A stretch of 33,450 nucleotides of DNA from Burkholderiales bacterium. GTDB taxonomy: Bacteria > Pseudomonadota > Gammaproteobacteria > Burkholderiales > Casimicrobiaceae. The position numbers were made by a program, and so were the translations under genes. The notes below the pieces were generated by a model. It ran no database searches. It was not told where the DNA came from and saw only the letters and a program-made list of their open reading frames with translations. The stretch is from NCBI GenBank assembly GCA_020851235.1, contig JADZDD010000023.1, positions 1-33,450 on the forward strand, written 5' to 3'. Positions 7,069 through 16,183 of the stretch are shown in pieces (the first letter of the stretch is position 1; each line of letters starts with the position of its first letter).

Positions 7069-7824
7069 CTATTCGTGCGCCTTGGCGACCTTCACCCTCC
7101 AGACCTCGGGGCCCGCCTCGAGGTAGTCCCAGGTGAACGGCTCGCGGCTCTCGGCCTCGAGCTGGTAGTACAGCGGCTTCGGATCGTGATCGTTGGTGAA
7201 GCGGAAGGCCTCACCGGCTTGCAACTGGTCGAAGGCGCTGAATACCATCTCGTGCCGTTGCGCCGGCGCATGCGGACGCAGGTCGAAGTCGGCGACGATC
7301 CTGGTCTCGGCCGCGCGGGGCTTGCCTGCCGCCGCCTTCGTGATGTGCACCACGTATTCGCCGGGCTCGCGCTTCTTGTCGACCCAGTCGTACTGGCCGC
7401 CGAACTTCTCGTGGAGCAGCGCCTGCACGTGCTTCGGGTCCTCCGCGGCGATGATCTCCATCGTGTCGCCCTTGGCCATCATGCCGTAGCGATGCAGGAC
7501 CACGTAGCGCCAGTCGGTCGCTGCCACCTTGCGCAGGTCCATGAGCGTCGCGATGTCCGAGAACTCGCGACCTTGCGAGTGCTCGGTTCGCGTCACCCTG
7601 ACTGTCCAGTCGATGCCGCCGCGCTGCAGGTACTCCCAGCCGACGACGTCGCCATGAATCGAGCGGAACTCGTAATAAAGCGGCAGCGGATCGTGATCGT
7701 TGATGAAAACGAAACTCTCGCCGACCGGCAACTCCTTGAACATCCTGAGCAGAAGCGTGTGCCGATCGATCGGCACCAGCACGCGCACGTCGAGTGCCTC
7801 GATCTGCGCCGTTTCCCTTGTCAT
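7069..7824 (-). CDS. Protein with three tandem DUF2249-like domains
   Basis: A soluble 251-residue protein. Units one and three (about residues 10-78 and 179-248) carry the DUF2249 hallmark FxxNDHDPxPLYYE/Q, opened by DVR or DLR plus a histidine and closed by W-x-V-x-V. The middle unit (about 96-165) keeps the DLR start and overall spacing ([18 protein letters not shown]) but has lost the DHDP motif. DUF2249 domains resemble the small TusA-like fold and often occur in proteins linked to respiration, nitrogen oxides or hemerythrin-like metal proteins; the role here is unknown. The ATG at 7824 is preceded by GGGAGAA. It is divergent from the DUF1993 gene. Confidence 0.75.
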   Translation of the reverse strand: MTRETAQIEALDVRVLVPIDRHTLLLRMFKELPVGESFVFINDHDPLPLYYEFRSIHGDVVGWEYLQRGGIDWTVRVTRTEHSQGREFSDIATLMDLRKVAATDWRYVVLHRYGMMAKGDTMEIIAAEDPKHVQALLHEKFGGQYDWVDKKREPGEYVVHITKAAAGKPRAAETRIVADFDLRPHAPAQRHEMVFSAFDQLQAGEAFRFTNDHDPKPLYYQLEAESREPFTWDYLEAGPEVWRVKVAKAHE

Positions 7825-7971
7825 GGCTTTCTCCCGTCTCGAGCGCGGCGCAACGTCACGGCGCCCGCGCCATCCCATCATACGACCGCTCGCCGGAGGC
7901 TCCCGCTCGCGGACACATGCCCGTGCGGGGCCTGGGGTCTCCCGGCCGCACCGTCGTGCGCGGTGCGCACG

Positions 7972-8001
7972 TTTTCCGCTGCCGCGGGACTCGGCCATAA
8001 T
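7972..8001 (+). promoter_or_regulatory. Possible promoter of the DUF1993 gene
   Basis: TTTTCC at 7972-7977 and CATAAT at 7996-8001 are 18 bases apart, about 70 bases before the start codon. The -10 box is fair, the -35 box poor. The rest of the 245-base divergent gap shows nothing else I can name. Confidence 0.35.
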
Positions 8002-8069
8002 CGATGCTGGACACGGCGGGCGCGAGCGTCGCCGCGCAACGATGGTACGGACACGGCGAGAGACCGGTC

Positions 8070-8576
8070 ATGGCGATATCGATGTATGACGCGAGCGTTC
8101 CGCGCCTCGCGAATATCCTCGGCAATCTTTCGCGCATCCTCGACAAGGCGCAGGCGCACGTCGACGCGGGAAAGCTCGACCTTGCCGCGCTGATGGACTA
8201 TCGGCTCGTCGCCGACATGTATCCCTTTTGCATGCAGGTGCGAATCGCCTGCGACAAGGCGCGAAGTGTCGTCGCCCGTCTCGCGGGACTGGAGGTTCCG
8301 GCCTACGACGACGACGAGACGACACTCGACGAGCTCAAGCTGCGGATCGCGAAGAGCATCGCTTTCATCCGCAGTGTTCCGGCCGAGAGGATCGACGGCA
8401 CCGAAGACAAGGAAATCGTGCTGCCGGTGACCGGCAAGCCGACGCGCTACACGGGCAAGCAGTTGCTGCTCGGCCACTCGCTGCCGAACGTGTATTTCCA
8501 CACCACCACCGCTTACAACATCCTGCGCCAGAACGGCGTGCGGATCGGCAAGCGCGACTTCCTCGGCAATCCCTGA
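8070..8576 (+). CDS. DUF1993 family protein
   Basis: A 168-residue soluble protein. The opening MAISMYDASVPRLANILGNLSRIL, followed by DYRLVADMYPFCMQV, FIRSVPAERIDGTEDKEIVLP and the C-terminal LPNVYFHTTTAYNILRQNGVRIGKRDFLG, is the DUF1993 pattern. This is a four-helix DinB-like family with no established function. The frame is open back to an ATG at 8004, but the ATG at 8070 gives the usual family N-terminus. It is divergent from the DUF2249 gene and upstream of ispB, with a 148-base gap, so it is probably transcribed separately from ispB. Confidence 0.8.
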   Translation: MAISMYDASVPRLANILGNLSRILDKAQAHVDAGKLDLAALMDYRLVADMYPFCMQVRIACDKARSVVARLAGLEVPAYDDDETTLDELKLRIAKSIAFIRSVPAERIDGTEDKEIVLPVTGKPTRYTGKQLLLGHSLPNVYFHTTTAYNILRQNGVRIGKRDFLGNP

Positions 8577-8643
8577 TCGCGGGCCGTACGCCCGTTTCCC
8601 AACGCTTACCGAAGACCGCGGCCGGCGGCGCCCACCCGTCGCG

Positions 8644-8649
8644 TAGAAT
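8644..8649 (+). promoter_or_regulatory. Possible -10 element of ispB
   Basis: TAGAAT lies about 75 bases upstream of the ispB start in an otherwise extremely GC-rich gap. No matching -35 box is visible at 16-18 bases, so the call is tentative. Confidence 0.3.
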
Positions 8650-8724
8650 GGCGGCCATCCCGCGTCCGCGCCCTCGCCCTGTTGCTCGCGCCGTCCCCCT
8701 CTCGCCCATGTCCACGCTCCTTCG

Positions 8725-9693
8725 GTGACCATCGACTTCCTCGCTCCGGTGATCGGCGCCGACATGGCGGCGGTCGATCGCGTACTGCACCGCTCACTCG
8801 ACTCGGACGTCTTGCTCATCCGGCAGGTCGCCGACTACATCATCGGCGGCGGCGGCAAGCGGCTGCGGCCGGCCTTGCTCCTGCTGACCGCCGGCGCCAC
8901 GGGTTACCGCGGAACCGACCACCACACGCTCGCGGCCGTCGTGGAAATGATCCACACCGCGACCCTCCTCCACGACGACGTCGTCGACGAGTCGGCGCTT
9001 CGCCGCGGACACCCCACCGCAAACGCCGCGTTCGGCAACGCGGCGTCGGTGCTCGTCGGCGATTTCCTCTACTCGCGAGCCTTTCAGATGATGGTCGCCG
9101 TCGGACGCCCGCGTGTGCTCGAGATCCTGGCGGAGACCACCAACACCATCGCTCAGGGCGAAGTCCTCCAGCTCATGAATGCAGGGGACGCCGACCTGGA
9201 CGAGGCGGCGTACGTCACCGTGATCCAGCGCAAGACCGCGCGACTGTTCGAGGCCGCGGCTCGCCTGGGCGCGGTTCTCGGCGCAAGCGACGCGACCACC
9301 GAAGACCATCTCGCCCGCTACGGCATGCACCTCGGCACGGCTTTCCAGCTCGTCGACGACGTGCTCGATTACTCGGGCACCGCCGAGGTCATCGGCAAGA
9401 ACCTGGGCGACGACCTCGCCGAAGGCAAGATGACGCTGCCGCTCATCCGTGCGCTCGCGGTTGGCAGCGCCGCCGACGCCGCGGTGATCCGTCACGCGAT
9501 CGCCGGCGGTGGGCGCACCGACTTCATGCCGGTCGTGTCCGCCCTCGAGACGACCGGGGCGCTCGCATACACGCGCGAACGCGCCATGGCCGAGGCGGAC
9601 CGCGCCGGCGCGTGCCTTGCCGGCATCGCGGATTCTCCGCACCGGAGAATTTTGTTAGAATTGAGCGCTTTCGCTGCGCAAAGGACGTACTAG
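8725..9693 (+). CDS. ispB: Octaprenyl (polyprenyl) diphosphate synthase
   Basis: A trans-polyprenyl diphosphate synthase of 322 residues that makes the ubiquinone side chain from farnesyl diphosphate and isopentenyl diphosphate. It shows GGGGKRLRP (41-49), the first aspartate-rich motif LLHDDVVDE (DDVVD 84-88), GDFLYSRAFQ, the second motif LVDDVLDY (DDVLD 211-215), and KNLGDDLAEGKMTLPLI. The GTG at 8725 gives the normal start (MTIDFLAPVIGADM); an ATG at 8708 is out of frame and stops at once. Closeness to rplU-rpmA is usual in this group, though here two unrelated genes sit between. A terminator-like hairpin is embedded near its 3' end. Confidence 0.92.
   Translation: MTIDFLAPVIGADMAAVDRVLHRSLDSDVLLIRQVADYIIGGGGKRLRPALLLLTAGATGYRGTDHHTLAAVVEMIHTATLLHDDVVDESALRRGHPTANAAFGNAASVLVGDFLYSRAFQMMVAVGRPRVLEILAETTNTIAQGEVLQLMNAGDADLDEAAYVTVIQRKTARLFEAAARLGAVLGASDATTEDHLARYGMHLGTAFQLVDDVLDYSGTAEVIGKNLGDDLAEGKMTLPLIRALAVGSAADAAVIRHAIAGGGRTDFMPVVSALETTGALAYTRERAMAEADRAGACLAGIADSPHRRILLELSAFAAQRTY
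9632..9656 (+). terminator. Terminator-like hairpin inside the ispB 3' end
   Basis: ATTCTCCG/CGGAGAAT form a perfect 8-bp stem with loop CAC, followed by TTTGTT. It lies about 40 bases before the ispB stop codon, so it is coding sequence as well. It may end ispB transcription before the tRNA gene. Confidence 0.5.
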
Positions 9694-9835
9694 CGCGTCG
9701 TCACCCGACGCCTCGAACCCTGCACGCAGCAGCGACGATCCGCGATCCGCCTGGCAGTCCGCAGGCGTTCCCGCCGCGGTGACAGCGCGAGGCCGGTATT
9801 CCGGCAGCGCGGTGTGTTCGTCGCCGTCCACACTT

Positions 9836-9912
9836 CGGGGTGTAGCTTAGCCTGGTAGAGCGCTACGTTCGGGACGTAGAGGCCGGAGGTTCAAATCCTC
9901 TCACCCCGACCA
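9836..9912 (+). tRNA. tRNA-Pro (anticodon CGG)
   Basis: A 77-base cloverleaf. The acceptor stem CGGGGTG pairs with CACCCCG (9902-9908), the discriminator base is A, and the CCA end is encoded (9910-9912). The D arm contains AGCCTGGTAGAGCGC. The anticodon stem CTACG/CGTAG encloses the loop TTCGGGA, with anticodon CGG reading the proline codon CCG that is common in GC-rich genomes. The T arm contains GGTTCAAATCC. No clear promoter or terminator is seen; it lies 142 bases after ispB. Confidence 0.97.
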
Positions 9913-9972
9913 TTCCGCGCTGGACCCGTCCGTGTACCCCCTGCACCGCGCGAAGCCGCGGAGCACCTTCCC

Positions 9973-10965
9973 TTGACCACCCATGTCTCCCGCGGCGCGG
10001 ATGCAGCGCCGGCGGCGAGCGGCTGGATCGAAGCCGCCGCGTACGTCTCTGTCATCGGCGTGCTGAGCCTCACGTATGCGGTCGGTCACGCGCTCGGCGC
10101 GCATGTCATCGCCTTCATCCTGTACGCGATGGTGACGTCGGCGGTGGCCATGCTCGCGTTCACGGGCATGGGGAGCGATGCCGTGGCGATCATGCGCCAT
10201 CCGGCGAGCTTCATCGTGGGGCTTGCGATCATCCTGATCGAGGTGTGCTACTTCGTCGTCATCTCGCTCGTCTCGCCGGCGCACGGCACGGTGGTGACAC
10301 GGATCAGCATTCCGCTTGCGATGCTCGGTGGTGCGGTGGCGCTCGGCCGCCGTCCTCCCGCGCTCGCCAACGTGATGGCGCTCGTGATCGTCGCTGCGAC
10401 AGCCTACGCGGTGATGATCAGCGCACCGGAGGTGCGCGTGCCGGTTGCGGTCTGGGGTTTGCTCACCGGCATCTTCATGGTCGTGCGTGGCTTCGGCTCC
10501 GAGTTCCACCCGTGGAATCGCGCCGCGCGCACGGTGCACGAGAAGATCCGCGTCACCGGACTCGTGGTCCTCGTCACCTCGATCATCGGCCTCGTCCTGA
10601 CGGCGCTCGCCACGACCGCAACGGCCTTCGGACTCGTGCCGCCGCTGCGCGTGGTGCCGACGGTGGGCGAGCTCTTCCACCTGCCAACCCTCCTTCTCGG
10701 CGCCGTCGTCGGCGGCGTGCTGCTCACGCTGATGGCCTACCTCAATTTCTCGGCGGTGGTGAAGATCACCACCGAGAACTTCATGGCGACGATGGCATTC
10801 ACGCCGGTGACGGTGTGGATCGTGCAGAGCGTCGGGGTCGCGCTGGGTCTCATCACCGCGACCGCGGTCGACGTCCGCCTGGGCACGGCGATGGCCGTGT
10901 GCGTCGCCGCGGTGCTGGTGATCTTCTGGGCCGGCCACCGCGCGCGTGTCTCGCGCCGCGCGTAG
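9973..10965 (+). CDS. DMT-like multi-pass membrane protein
   Basis: A 330-residue very hydrophobic protein with about ten predicted membrane helices (for example near residues 17-40, 45-65, 78-100, 105-122 and 127-145, then five more). The two-times-five arrangement and short loops fit the drug/metabolite transporter (EamA) superfamily, but no diagnostic motif is visible, so substrate and direction are unknown. Translation probably starts at the TTG at 9973, which has GGAG 9 bases upstream; no ATG lies nearby in frame. The gene directly follows tRNA-Pro and is convergent with the yhhJ-like gene, with only 12 bases between the stops. Confidence 0.6.
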   Translation: MTTHVSRGADAAPAASGWIEAAAYVSVIGVLSLTYAVGHALGAHVIAFILYAMVTSAVAMLAFTGMGSDAVAIMRHPASFIVGLAIILIEVCYFVVISLVSPAHGTVVTRISIPLAMLGGAVALGRRPPALANVMALVIVAATAYAVMISAPEVRVPVAVWGLLTGIFMVVRGFGSEFHPWNRAARTVHEKIRVTGLVVLVTSIIGLVLTALATTATAFGLVPPLRVVPTVGELFHLPTLLLGAVVGGVLLTLMAYLNFSAVVKITTENFMATMAFTPVTVWIVQSVGVALGLITATAVDVRLGTAMAVCVAAVLVIFWAGHRARVSRRA

Positions 10966-10977
10966 CGCGTCACCGCG

Positions 10978-12105
10978 TCACGCCATCTGTCCCAGGGTCC
11001 GGTTGAATCGCCGCAGGGACAAGGCGAAGAACGCCGTCCCGATCGCCGCGAGCCAGAGCACCTGCGGCCACACGTAAGGCAGGCCGGCACCGCGATAGAG
11101 GATCGCCTGCGCGGCGGCCACGAAATGCGTGGTCGGCGCCGCGAGCATGAACTGCTGCACGAAGACCGGCATGCTCTCGCGCGGCGTCGAAGCGCCCGAG
11201 AGCATCTGCAGCGGCAAGAGGACGAGGATCAGGAGCATGGCGAACTGGGGCATCGTCCGTGTCATCGTCGCCATGAAGATCCCCATCGAGGTCGTCGCGA
11301 AAAGATGCAGCGCCGCGATGCCGAGAAAGAGCGCGATCGACCCCTCGATGCGCACGTCGAGCAGCCCCTGCACGACGAAGAAGAGCGAGAACGTCGCTGC
11401 CACCAGCACGACGAGTCCCATCGACCAGACCTTGGACAGCATGATCTGCATCGGTGTCACCGGCATCACCAGCAGATGCTCGATGGTTCCGTGCTCGCGC
11501 TCGCGAATGAGCGCGGCCCCGGTGAGGAGGATCGACAGCATCGTGACGTTGTTGATGATTGCCATCACCGATCCGAACCAGCGGTGATCGAGCGTGGGAT
11601 TGAAACGCGCGCGCAAGGCGAGGTCCACACCAGGCGCCGCGGTCGCGCGCTGTCGGGCCACGAAACCCGCCACCTCGCCCAGGATGATCTGCTGCGCGTA
11701 GCCGCTGCCAGAGAACGCCTGGCTCATGCGCGTTGCATCGACGTTGAGCTGGATCGCGGGTTGCCGGCCGGCGAGCACGTCGCGCTGGAAGCCGGTCGGG
11801 ATGACGAGCGCGAACGTGTACTCGCCGGCGTCGAGCCCGGCGTCGATCCCGGCGAGGGAGTCGAGCGACGAAGGCAGGAACTGCGGGGGATAGAACGCGG
11901 ACACGATGCGCTCGGACAGGGGCGAGCGATCCTCGTCGACGATCGCGATCGGCGCCTTGTTGAGGATGTCGGGCATCGCGGTCGCCGAGGTGTAGACCGA
12001 CACCGTGAAGAAGAAGACGACCAGCACGAGCATGACCGGGTCGCGCCACAGGCCCCACAACTCCTTGACGCCCAGTCGATACGTGTTGGCGATGCGCGCA
12101 TCCAT
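10978..12105 (-). CDS. yhhJ: ABC-2 type transporter permease, YhhJ-like
   Basis: A 375-residue ABC-2 permease. It has a cytoplasmic start, one helix near residues 20-42, a long periplasmic region (about 43-175, with IAIVDEDRSPLSERI and ALVIPTGFQRDVLAG), and five helices in the C-terminal half containing the ABC-2 signature EREHGTIEHLLVMPVTPMQIMLSKVW. It is the last gene of a three-gene minus-strand operon, 6 bases after rbbA. This order (membrane fusion protein, RbbA, YhhJ) equals E. coli yhiI-rbbA-yhhJ. It probably pairs with the permease half of RbbA to form an export channel; the substrate is unknown. Confidence 0.87.
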   Translation of the reverse strand: MDARIANTYRLGVKELWGLWRDPVMLVLVVFFFTVSVYTSATAMPDILNKAPIAIVDEDRSPLSERIVSAFYPPQFLPSSLDSLAGIDAGLDAGEYTFALVIPTGFQRDVLAGRQPAIQLNVDATRMSQAFSGSGYAQQIILGEVAGFVARQRATAAPGVDLALRARFNPTLDHRWFGSVMAIINNVTMLSILLTGAALIREREHGTIEHLLVMPVTPMQIMLSKVWSMGLVVLVAATFSLFFVVQGLLDVRIEGSIALFLGIAALHLFATTSMGIFMATMTRTMPQFAMLLILVLLPLQMLSGASTPRESMPVFVQQFMLAAPTTHFVAAAQAILYRGAGLPYVWPQVLWLAAIGTAFFALSLRRFNRTLGQMA

Positions 12106-12111
12106 GCGTCG

Positions 12112-14868
12112 TCAGGTCTCCTGCTTGCGCAGCAACAGGACCGCCGTCGCCAGGATCACGGGGACGGCGAGCGCGAGAGGCAAAAACGAGGCGATCAAGT
12201 CGTCGAAGCCCAGTCCCTTGCTGAACACGCCGCGGCTGATCGTCAGGAAATGGCTGGCAGGATAGATGCGCCCGATGAAGGCGCCGGCGCCTTCGAGCGA
12301 GCTCACCGGATCGATCATGCCGGAGAACTGCACCGCCGGGATCATCGTGCCGATCATGGTGGAGAAAAGCGCCGCGACCTGGCTGCGGGTGAAGGTCGAG
12401 GCGAGGAGCCCGATCCCGGTGGCGCAGACGGTGTAGAGGACGGCGGCCACGAACAGCGCGGCAAAGCTCCCCTTCATCGGGACCTCGAACACCGTCACTG
12501 CCATGAGCGCCATCGCGAGAAAGTTGAGCAGCGCGAGTCCGACGTAGGGCAACTGCTTGCCGAACAGGAACTCGCTTCGCGTGACGGGCGTCACGTAGAG
12601 GTTGAGGATCGACCCCAGCTCCTTCTCGCGCACGACGGCGAGCGCCGTCAGCATCGCGGGGAACATGAGGAGCAGGATCGGAATCACCGCGGGGACCATG
12701 GCCGGGAGGCTCTCGACGGCGGGGTTGTAGTGAAAGCGCGTCTCGATGACGGCGGGTCCGCCGGACCCGGTGCCACCCGTGGCGCGCGCGCGCTCGGCGA
12801 GCCACGCCTGGTGCATCCCCTGCACGTAGCCGGCGATGGTTTCCGCGCGCGACGGCATCGCGCCGTCGATGTAGGCGCCGATTGCGACGCCGTGCCCGCG
12901 CGCGACATCACGGGCGAAGCCCGGCGGGATCACGAGTGCGAGGCTAAGCTCGCCGCTGCGCATCCGCCGGTCGAGTTCGGCCTCGCTCGCAAGCGCCGGA
13001 CGCTCGACGAAGGTGCGCGATCCGCCGAGATTGAGCGCGTAGTCGCGGCTTTGCGCGGTCTGGTCCAAGTCGAGGACGGCAAACGTCAGGTCCTGCACGT
13101 CCATGTTGATGCCGAAGCCCATGATGAACATGAGGATGAGACTGCCGACGAGCGCGAGCGTCGCGCGCACCGGATCGCGACGCAACTCGAGCGCCTCGCG
13201 CACGCTGTAGCTCCAGGCGCGCGCCAGACTGAAGACGTGGCGGTGTCGCGCGTCTGGCGTGGGCGGCACGGTCGTCGCGTGGGCGGCCTCGGTGGCAACG
13301 GGGCGGTCGGGCACATCGCCCCGGGCGCCGGCGTCGACGAGGTAGGCGATGAAGGCCTCCTCCAGATCGCGTGCGGCCCGCTTTCGCACGATGGCCGCAG
13401 GCGAATCGCTCACCAGCACGCGCCCCGCATGCATGAGCGAGATCCGATCGCAGCGCTCGGCCTCGTTCATGAAATGCGTGGAGACGAAGATCGTCACGCC
13501 GTCGCGCCGTGACAACGTGGCGAGGAGCTCCCAGAAGTGATCGCGGGCGACGGGGTCCACACCCGAAGTCGGTTCGTCGAGGATCAAGAGCTCGGGCTCG
13601 TGCACCATCGCCACGGCGAGCGACAGGCGTTGCCGCAAGCCGAGCGGCAACGCGTCGGGCAGGCGATCCATGGACTCGGTCAGGCCGAAGCGCGCGGCCA
13701 TGTGCGCGGCCCGCTCCGTCACTTCGCTCGCGGGCACGCCGAACAGGCGTGCATGCAACTCGAGATTCTGCGCAACGGTGAGTTCGCCGTAGAGGGAGAA
13801 GGCCTGCGACATGTAGCCGACGCGCCGTCGCGTCGCGATGTCCTTCGGATTCACCTCGTGTCCGAAGAGCCAGGCCCTGCCCGCGCTCGCCGGGAGCAAG
13901 CCGGTGAGCATCTTCATCGTCGTCGTCTTGCCGCAGCCGTTGGATCCCAGGAAGCCGAAGATCTCGCCGCGCCGGATGCGAAAGCTCACGTGGTCGACCG
14001 CGACGAAATCGCCGAAGCGCATGGTGAGATCGCGCGCCTCGATCGCGATGTCCGCGGCGCCCGGCGTCGCCGGCAAGGGCGGTATCACCAGGGTCCGGTG
14101 CCCGGCCCGCTTTTGCGGTGGCAGGAGCGCGACGAACGCTGCCTCCAGGTGGGTGGTCCGCGTGCGGGCGAGGAGCGCGTCCGGGGTGCCGGTCGCGAGG
14201 ATGCGTCCGGCGTCCATCGCGACCAGCGAATCGAAGCGCTGCGCCTCGTCCATGTAGGCGGTGGCGACGATCACGCTCATCCCGACGCGTTCGGCGCGAA
14301 TGCGCGCGATCAGGTCCCAGAACTGGCTGCGCGCGAGCGGATCGACGCCCGTGGTCGGCTCGTCGAGGATGAGCAGGTCCGGATCGTGGATGAGCGCGCA
14401 GCACAGGCCGAGTTTCTGCTTCATGCCGCCGGAGAGCTTGCCCGCCGGGCGCTGCCGGAAGGCATGCAAGCCGGTGCTGCGCGTGAGCTCGTCGATGCGG
14501 CGCTCGCGCTCGGCGGCATCGTGGCCGAAGAGCTGACCGAAGAACTGCAGGTTCTCGTCGACCGAGAGCGTCGGATACAGGTTCTTGCCCAACCCCTGCG
14601 GCATGTATGCGATGCGGGCGCAGACGCCCTCGCGATGGCGCCGATCGGCCATGTCGCCACCGAGTGCTTCGACCCGTCCCTGCTGCACCGCGCGGGCGCC
14701 GGCAACGAGCGAGAGGAGCGTCGACTTGCCAACGCCATCGGGTCCGATGAGGCCCAGCGTGCGTCCCGCGGGAACGACGAGCGTGACCTCGGCGAGGGCG
14801 AGCGTCTTGCCGTAGTGATGCGTGACGGCGTCGAGGCGTGCCGCGACGGAGGGCGTGCTGGAACTCAC
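12112..14868 (-). CDS. rbbA: RbbA-type fused ABC ATPase-ATPase-permease
   Basis: A 918-residue fusion close in length to E. coli RbbA (about 911), with two nucleotide-binding domains then an ABC-2 permease. NBD1: Walker [10 protein letters not shown] (42-50), signature LSGGM (145-149), Walker B LLILDEP (165-171), and ATAYMDEA, where the switch histidine is replaced by A204. NBD2: Walker [10 protein letters not shown] (308-316), degenerate signature LPLGL (407-411), Walker B LLILDEP (427-433) and switch H465. Membrane part about 545-918, with [26 protein letters not shown]. coli RbbA is described as a ribosome-associated ATPase; export with its neighbours is equally suggested. The GTG at 14868 lies 4 bases after the upstream stop; longer starts would run into the yhiI-like gene. 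Confidence 0.9.
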   Translation of the reverse strand: MSSSTPSVAARLDAVTHHYGKTLALAEVTLVVPAGRTLGLIGPDGVGKSTLLSLVAGARAVQQGRVEALGGDMADRRHREGVCARIAYMPQGLGKNLYPTLSVDENLQFFGQLFGHDAAERERRIDELTRSTGLHAFRQRPAGKLSGGMKQKLGLCCALIHDPDLLILDEPTTGVDPLARSQFWDLIARIRAERVGMSVIVATAYMDEAQRFDSLVAMDAGRILATGTPDALLARTRTTHLEAAFVALLPPQKRAGHRTLVIPPLPATPGAADIAIEARDLTMRFGDFVAVDHVSFRIRRGEIFGFLGSNGCGKTTTMKMLTGLLPASAGRAWLFGHEVNPKDIATRRRVGYMSQAFSLYGELTVAQNLELHARLFGVPASEVTERAAHMAARFGLTESMDRLPDALPLGLRQRLSLAVAMVHEPELLILDEPTSGVDPVARDHFWELLATLSRRDGVTIFVSTHFMNEAERCDRISLMHAGRVLVSDSPAAIVRKRAARDLEEAFIAYLVDAGARGDVPDRPVATEAAHATTVPPTPDARHRHVFSLARAWSYSVREALELRRDPVRATLALVGSLILMFIMGFGINMDVQDLTFAVLDLDQTAQSRDYALNLGGSRTFVERPALASEAELDRRMRSGELSLALVIPPGFARDVARGHGVAIGAYIDGAMPSRAETIAGYVQGMHQAWLAERARATGGTGSGGPAVIETRFHYNPAVESLPAMVPAVIPILLLMFPAMLTALAVVREKELGSILNLYVTPVTRSEFLFGKQLPYVGLALLNFLAMALMAVTVFEVPMKGSFAALFVAAVLYTVCATGIGLLASTFTRSQVAALFSTMIGTMIPAVQFSGMIDPVSSLEGAGAFIGRIYPASHFLTISRGVFSKGLGFDDLIASFLPLALAVPVILATAVLLLRKQET

Positions 14869-14872
14869 CGAC

Positions 14873-16036
14873 TCATTGCACGAGGCCGGTATCGAGGAAG
14901 GCCGGCCACACGGCATGCTCATCGATGCGCACGTAAGCCACGCCCGGCAATCCGGTCTTCACGCGCTCGATGTGCTTGCGCAGGAGCTCCGGCGGAATCT
15001 GCGCCTTCACGCGGAACATGAGCTTCTGCCGCTCCTCCTCGGTCTCGACGGTCTTCGGCGTGAATTGCGCAACGTCGGCGACGAAGCTCACCTTGGCCGG
15101 GATCACGTACTGCGGCGCGGCGTCCAGCACGATACGCACGGGCGCTCCGAGCGCGAGACGACCGGCCTGCGCCGTGGGCAGGAAGAAGGTCATGTACACG
15201 TCGGACAGGTCGACGAGATTGAGCACGCGCCCACCCCCCGCGAGAACTTCGCCGGGGCGCGCGATGATGTACTGCACGCGACCTGCGCGCGGCGCCTTGA
15301 GCGTCGCGTCGGCGACGTCGGCGGTGATGGCGTCGATCGCCGCCGTCGCCGCGGCCTCGGCCGATTCGCCGTCGACGACCTGCGCCTTGGCCGCCGCGAT
15401 CGCCGCATCGGAGGCGGCGACCTGTGCCTGCGCGGCGGCAACGGTTGCGCGCGCGCTTTGTGCCGCCGCGCGATCGTCGTCGAGCGCCTGCTTCGACACG
15501 AAGCCCGTCTTCGCCAGCTCCTCCGATCGCAAGAGGCGGTTTTCGACGGCACTGACTTGTGCCTTGCGCTGCGCGACGACGGCGACGTTGGCGGCGCGCT
15601 CGGCCTCCCGCTGGGCGACGACGCTGCGTGCGGAGGCGATGGCCACGCGGGCCCGCTCGCGTTGGGCGACGGCCTGCCGTCGGTTGGCCTCGAGCTGATC
15701 GGTGTCCATCACCGCCAGCACCTGCCCCGGGTTCACGAAGTCCGACTCGTTGACGAGGATCTCCTTCAACCGTCCGGGCGTGCGGGTGGCGATGTCGATC
15801 TCGACCGCTTCGATGCGGCCGTTGCCGCGCGCGATGCCGTCCGGCAACACGTCAGCGGTGTAACGGCTCCAGCCGTACCACGCCGCGAAACCGATGGCGA
15901 TCGCCACGGCAATGGGCGCAGCGTAGCGTTGTCGGAGGCTTCGCGTGGGCGGAGCCGGCGCCGGATCCGGCGGATCCGGTGGCGGGGATGCGGCGGCGGA
16001 AAGGGCGGCCGCGCCTTCTGGGGTGTCGTCGCTCAT
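14873..16036 (-). CDS. yhiI: HlyD-family membrane fusion protein, YhiI-like
   Basis: A 387-residue periplasmic adaptor. It has a proline-rich cytoplasmic tail (about 18-32), one membrane anchor (about 39-56), a lipoyl-like half ([21 protein letters not shown] and [12 protein letters not shown], about 70-112), a long alanine/glutamine-rich helical hairpin (about 112-240), and the returning beta-barrel ([33 protein letters not shown]). It would link the RbbA/YhhJ inner-membrane complex to the periplasm or an outer-membrane channel; no outer-membrane factor gene is present. The ATG at 16036 is preferred over a TTG two codons upstream. It is the first gene of the operon, with a striking dyad 6 to 37 bases before the start codon. 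Confidence 0.9.
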   Translation of the reverse strand: MSDDTPEGAAALSAAASPPPDPPDPAPAPPTRSLRQRYAAPIAVAIAIGFAAWYGWSRYTADVLPDGIARGNGRIEAVEIDIATRTPGRLKEILVNESDFVNPGQVLAVMDTDQLEANRRQAVAQRERARVAIASARSVVAQREAERAANVAVVAQRKAQVSAVENRLLRSEELAKTGFVSKQALDDDRAAAQSARATVAAAQAQVAASDAAIAAAKAQVVDGESAEAAATAAIDAITADVADATLKAPRAGRVQYIIARPGEVLAGGGRVLNLVDLSDVYMTFFLPTAQAGRLALGAPVRIVLDAAPQYVIPAKVSFVADVAQFTPKTVETEEERQKLMFRVKAQIPPELLRKHIERVKTGLPGVAYVRIDEHAVWPAFLDTGLVQ

Positions 16037-16041
16037 GGGCA

Positions 16042-16073
16042 AGAGTGCGTCGCTCTGTAGAGCGTAACACTCT
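16042..16073. promoter_or_regulatory. Nested dyad upstream of the yhiI-rbbA-yhhJ operon (candidate operator)
   Basis: An inner inverted repeat, CGCTCT/AGAGCG (16051-16056 and 16059-16064), is enclosed by an outer pair, AGAGTG (16042-16047) and CACTCT (16068-16073), all sharing one centre. It lies directly before the first gene of the export operon. The symmetry suits a dimeric repressor; as RNA it would also fold over the leader. Confidence 0.55.
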
Positions 16074-16150
16074 CGTCCCCCGCCCTACCCCGCGCTCGTG
16101 CACTGCAACGCCGGGCCGCGCATCGACCGGCGCGTCATGCGCGACGTCGC

Positions 16151-16176
16151 CGCCGCGGACCGCGTGGCCCGCGGCG
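16151..16176. terminator. GC hairpin after the IPTL-CTERM gene (possible terminator)
   Basis: CGCCGCGG (16151-16158) and CCGCGGCG (16169-16176) form a perfect 8-bp stem with a 10-base loop, 7 bases after the minus-strand stop at 16184. It lacks a T-tract, so termination efficiency is uncertain. Confidence 0.4.
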
Positions 16177-16183
16177 CACGCCG

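Noticed and set aside
11125-13512. Very long plus-strand open frame (795 codons) antisense to rbbA and yhhJ
   Set aside because: Its translation is charged, low-complexity Arg/His/Glu-rich sequence, typical of the antisense frame of a GC-rich gene, while the minus strand encodes clear ABC transporter motifs.
14869-14922. Earlier ATG start for rbbA at 14922
   Set aside because: It would overlap the yhiI-like gene by 50 bases and add a non-conserved tail; the GTG at 14868 fits the operon spacing and domain start.
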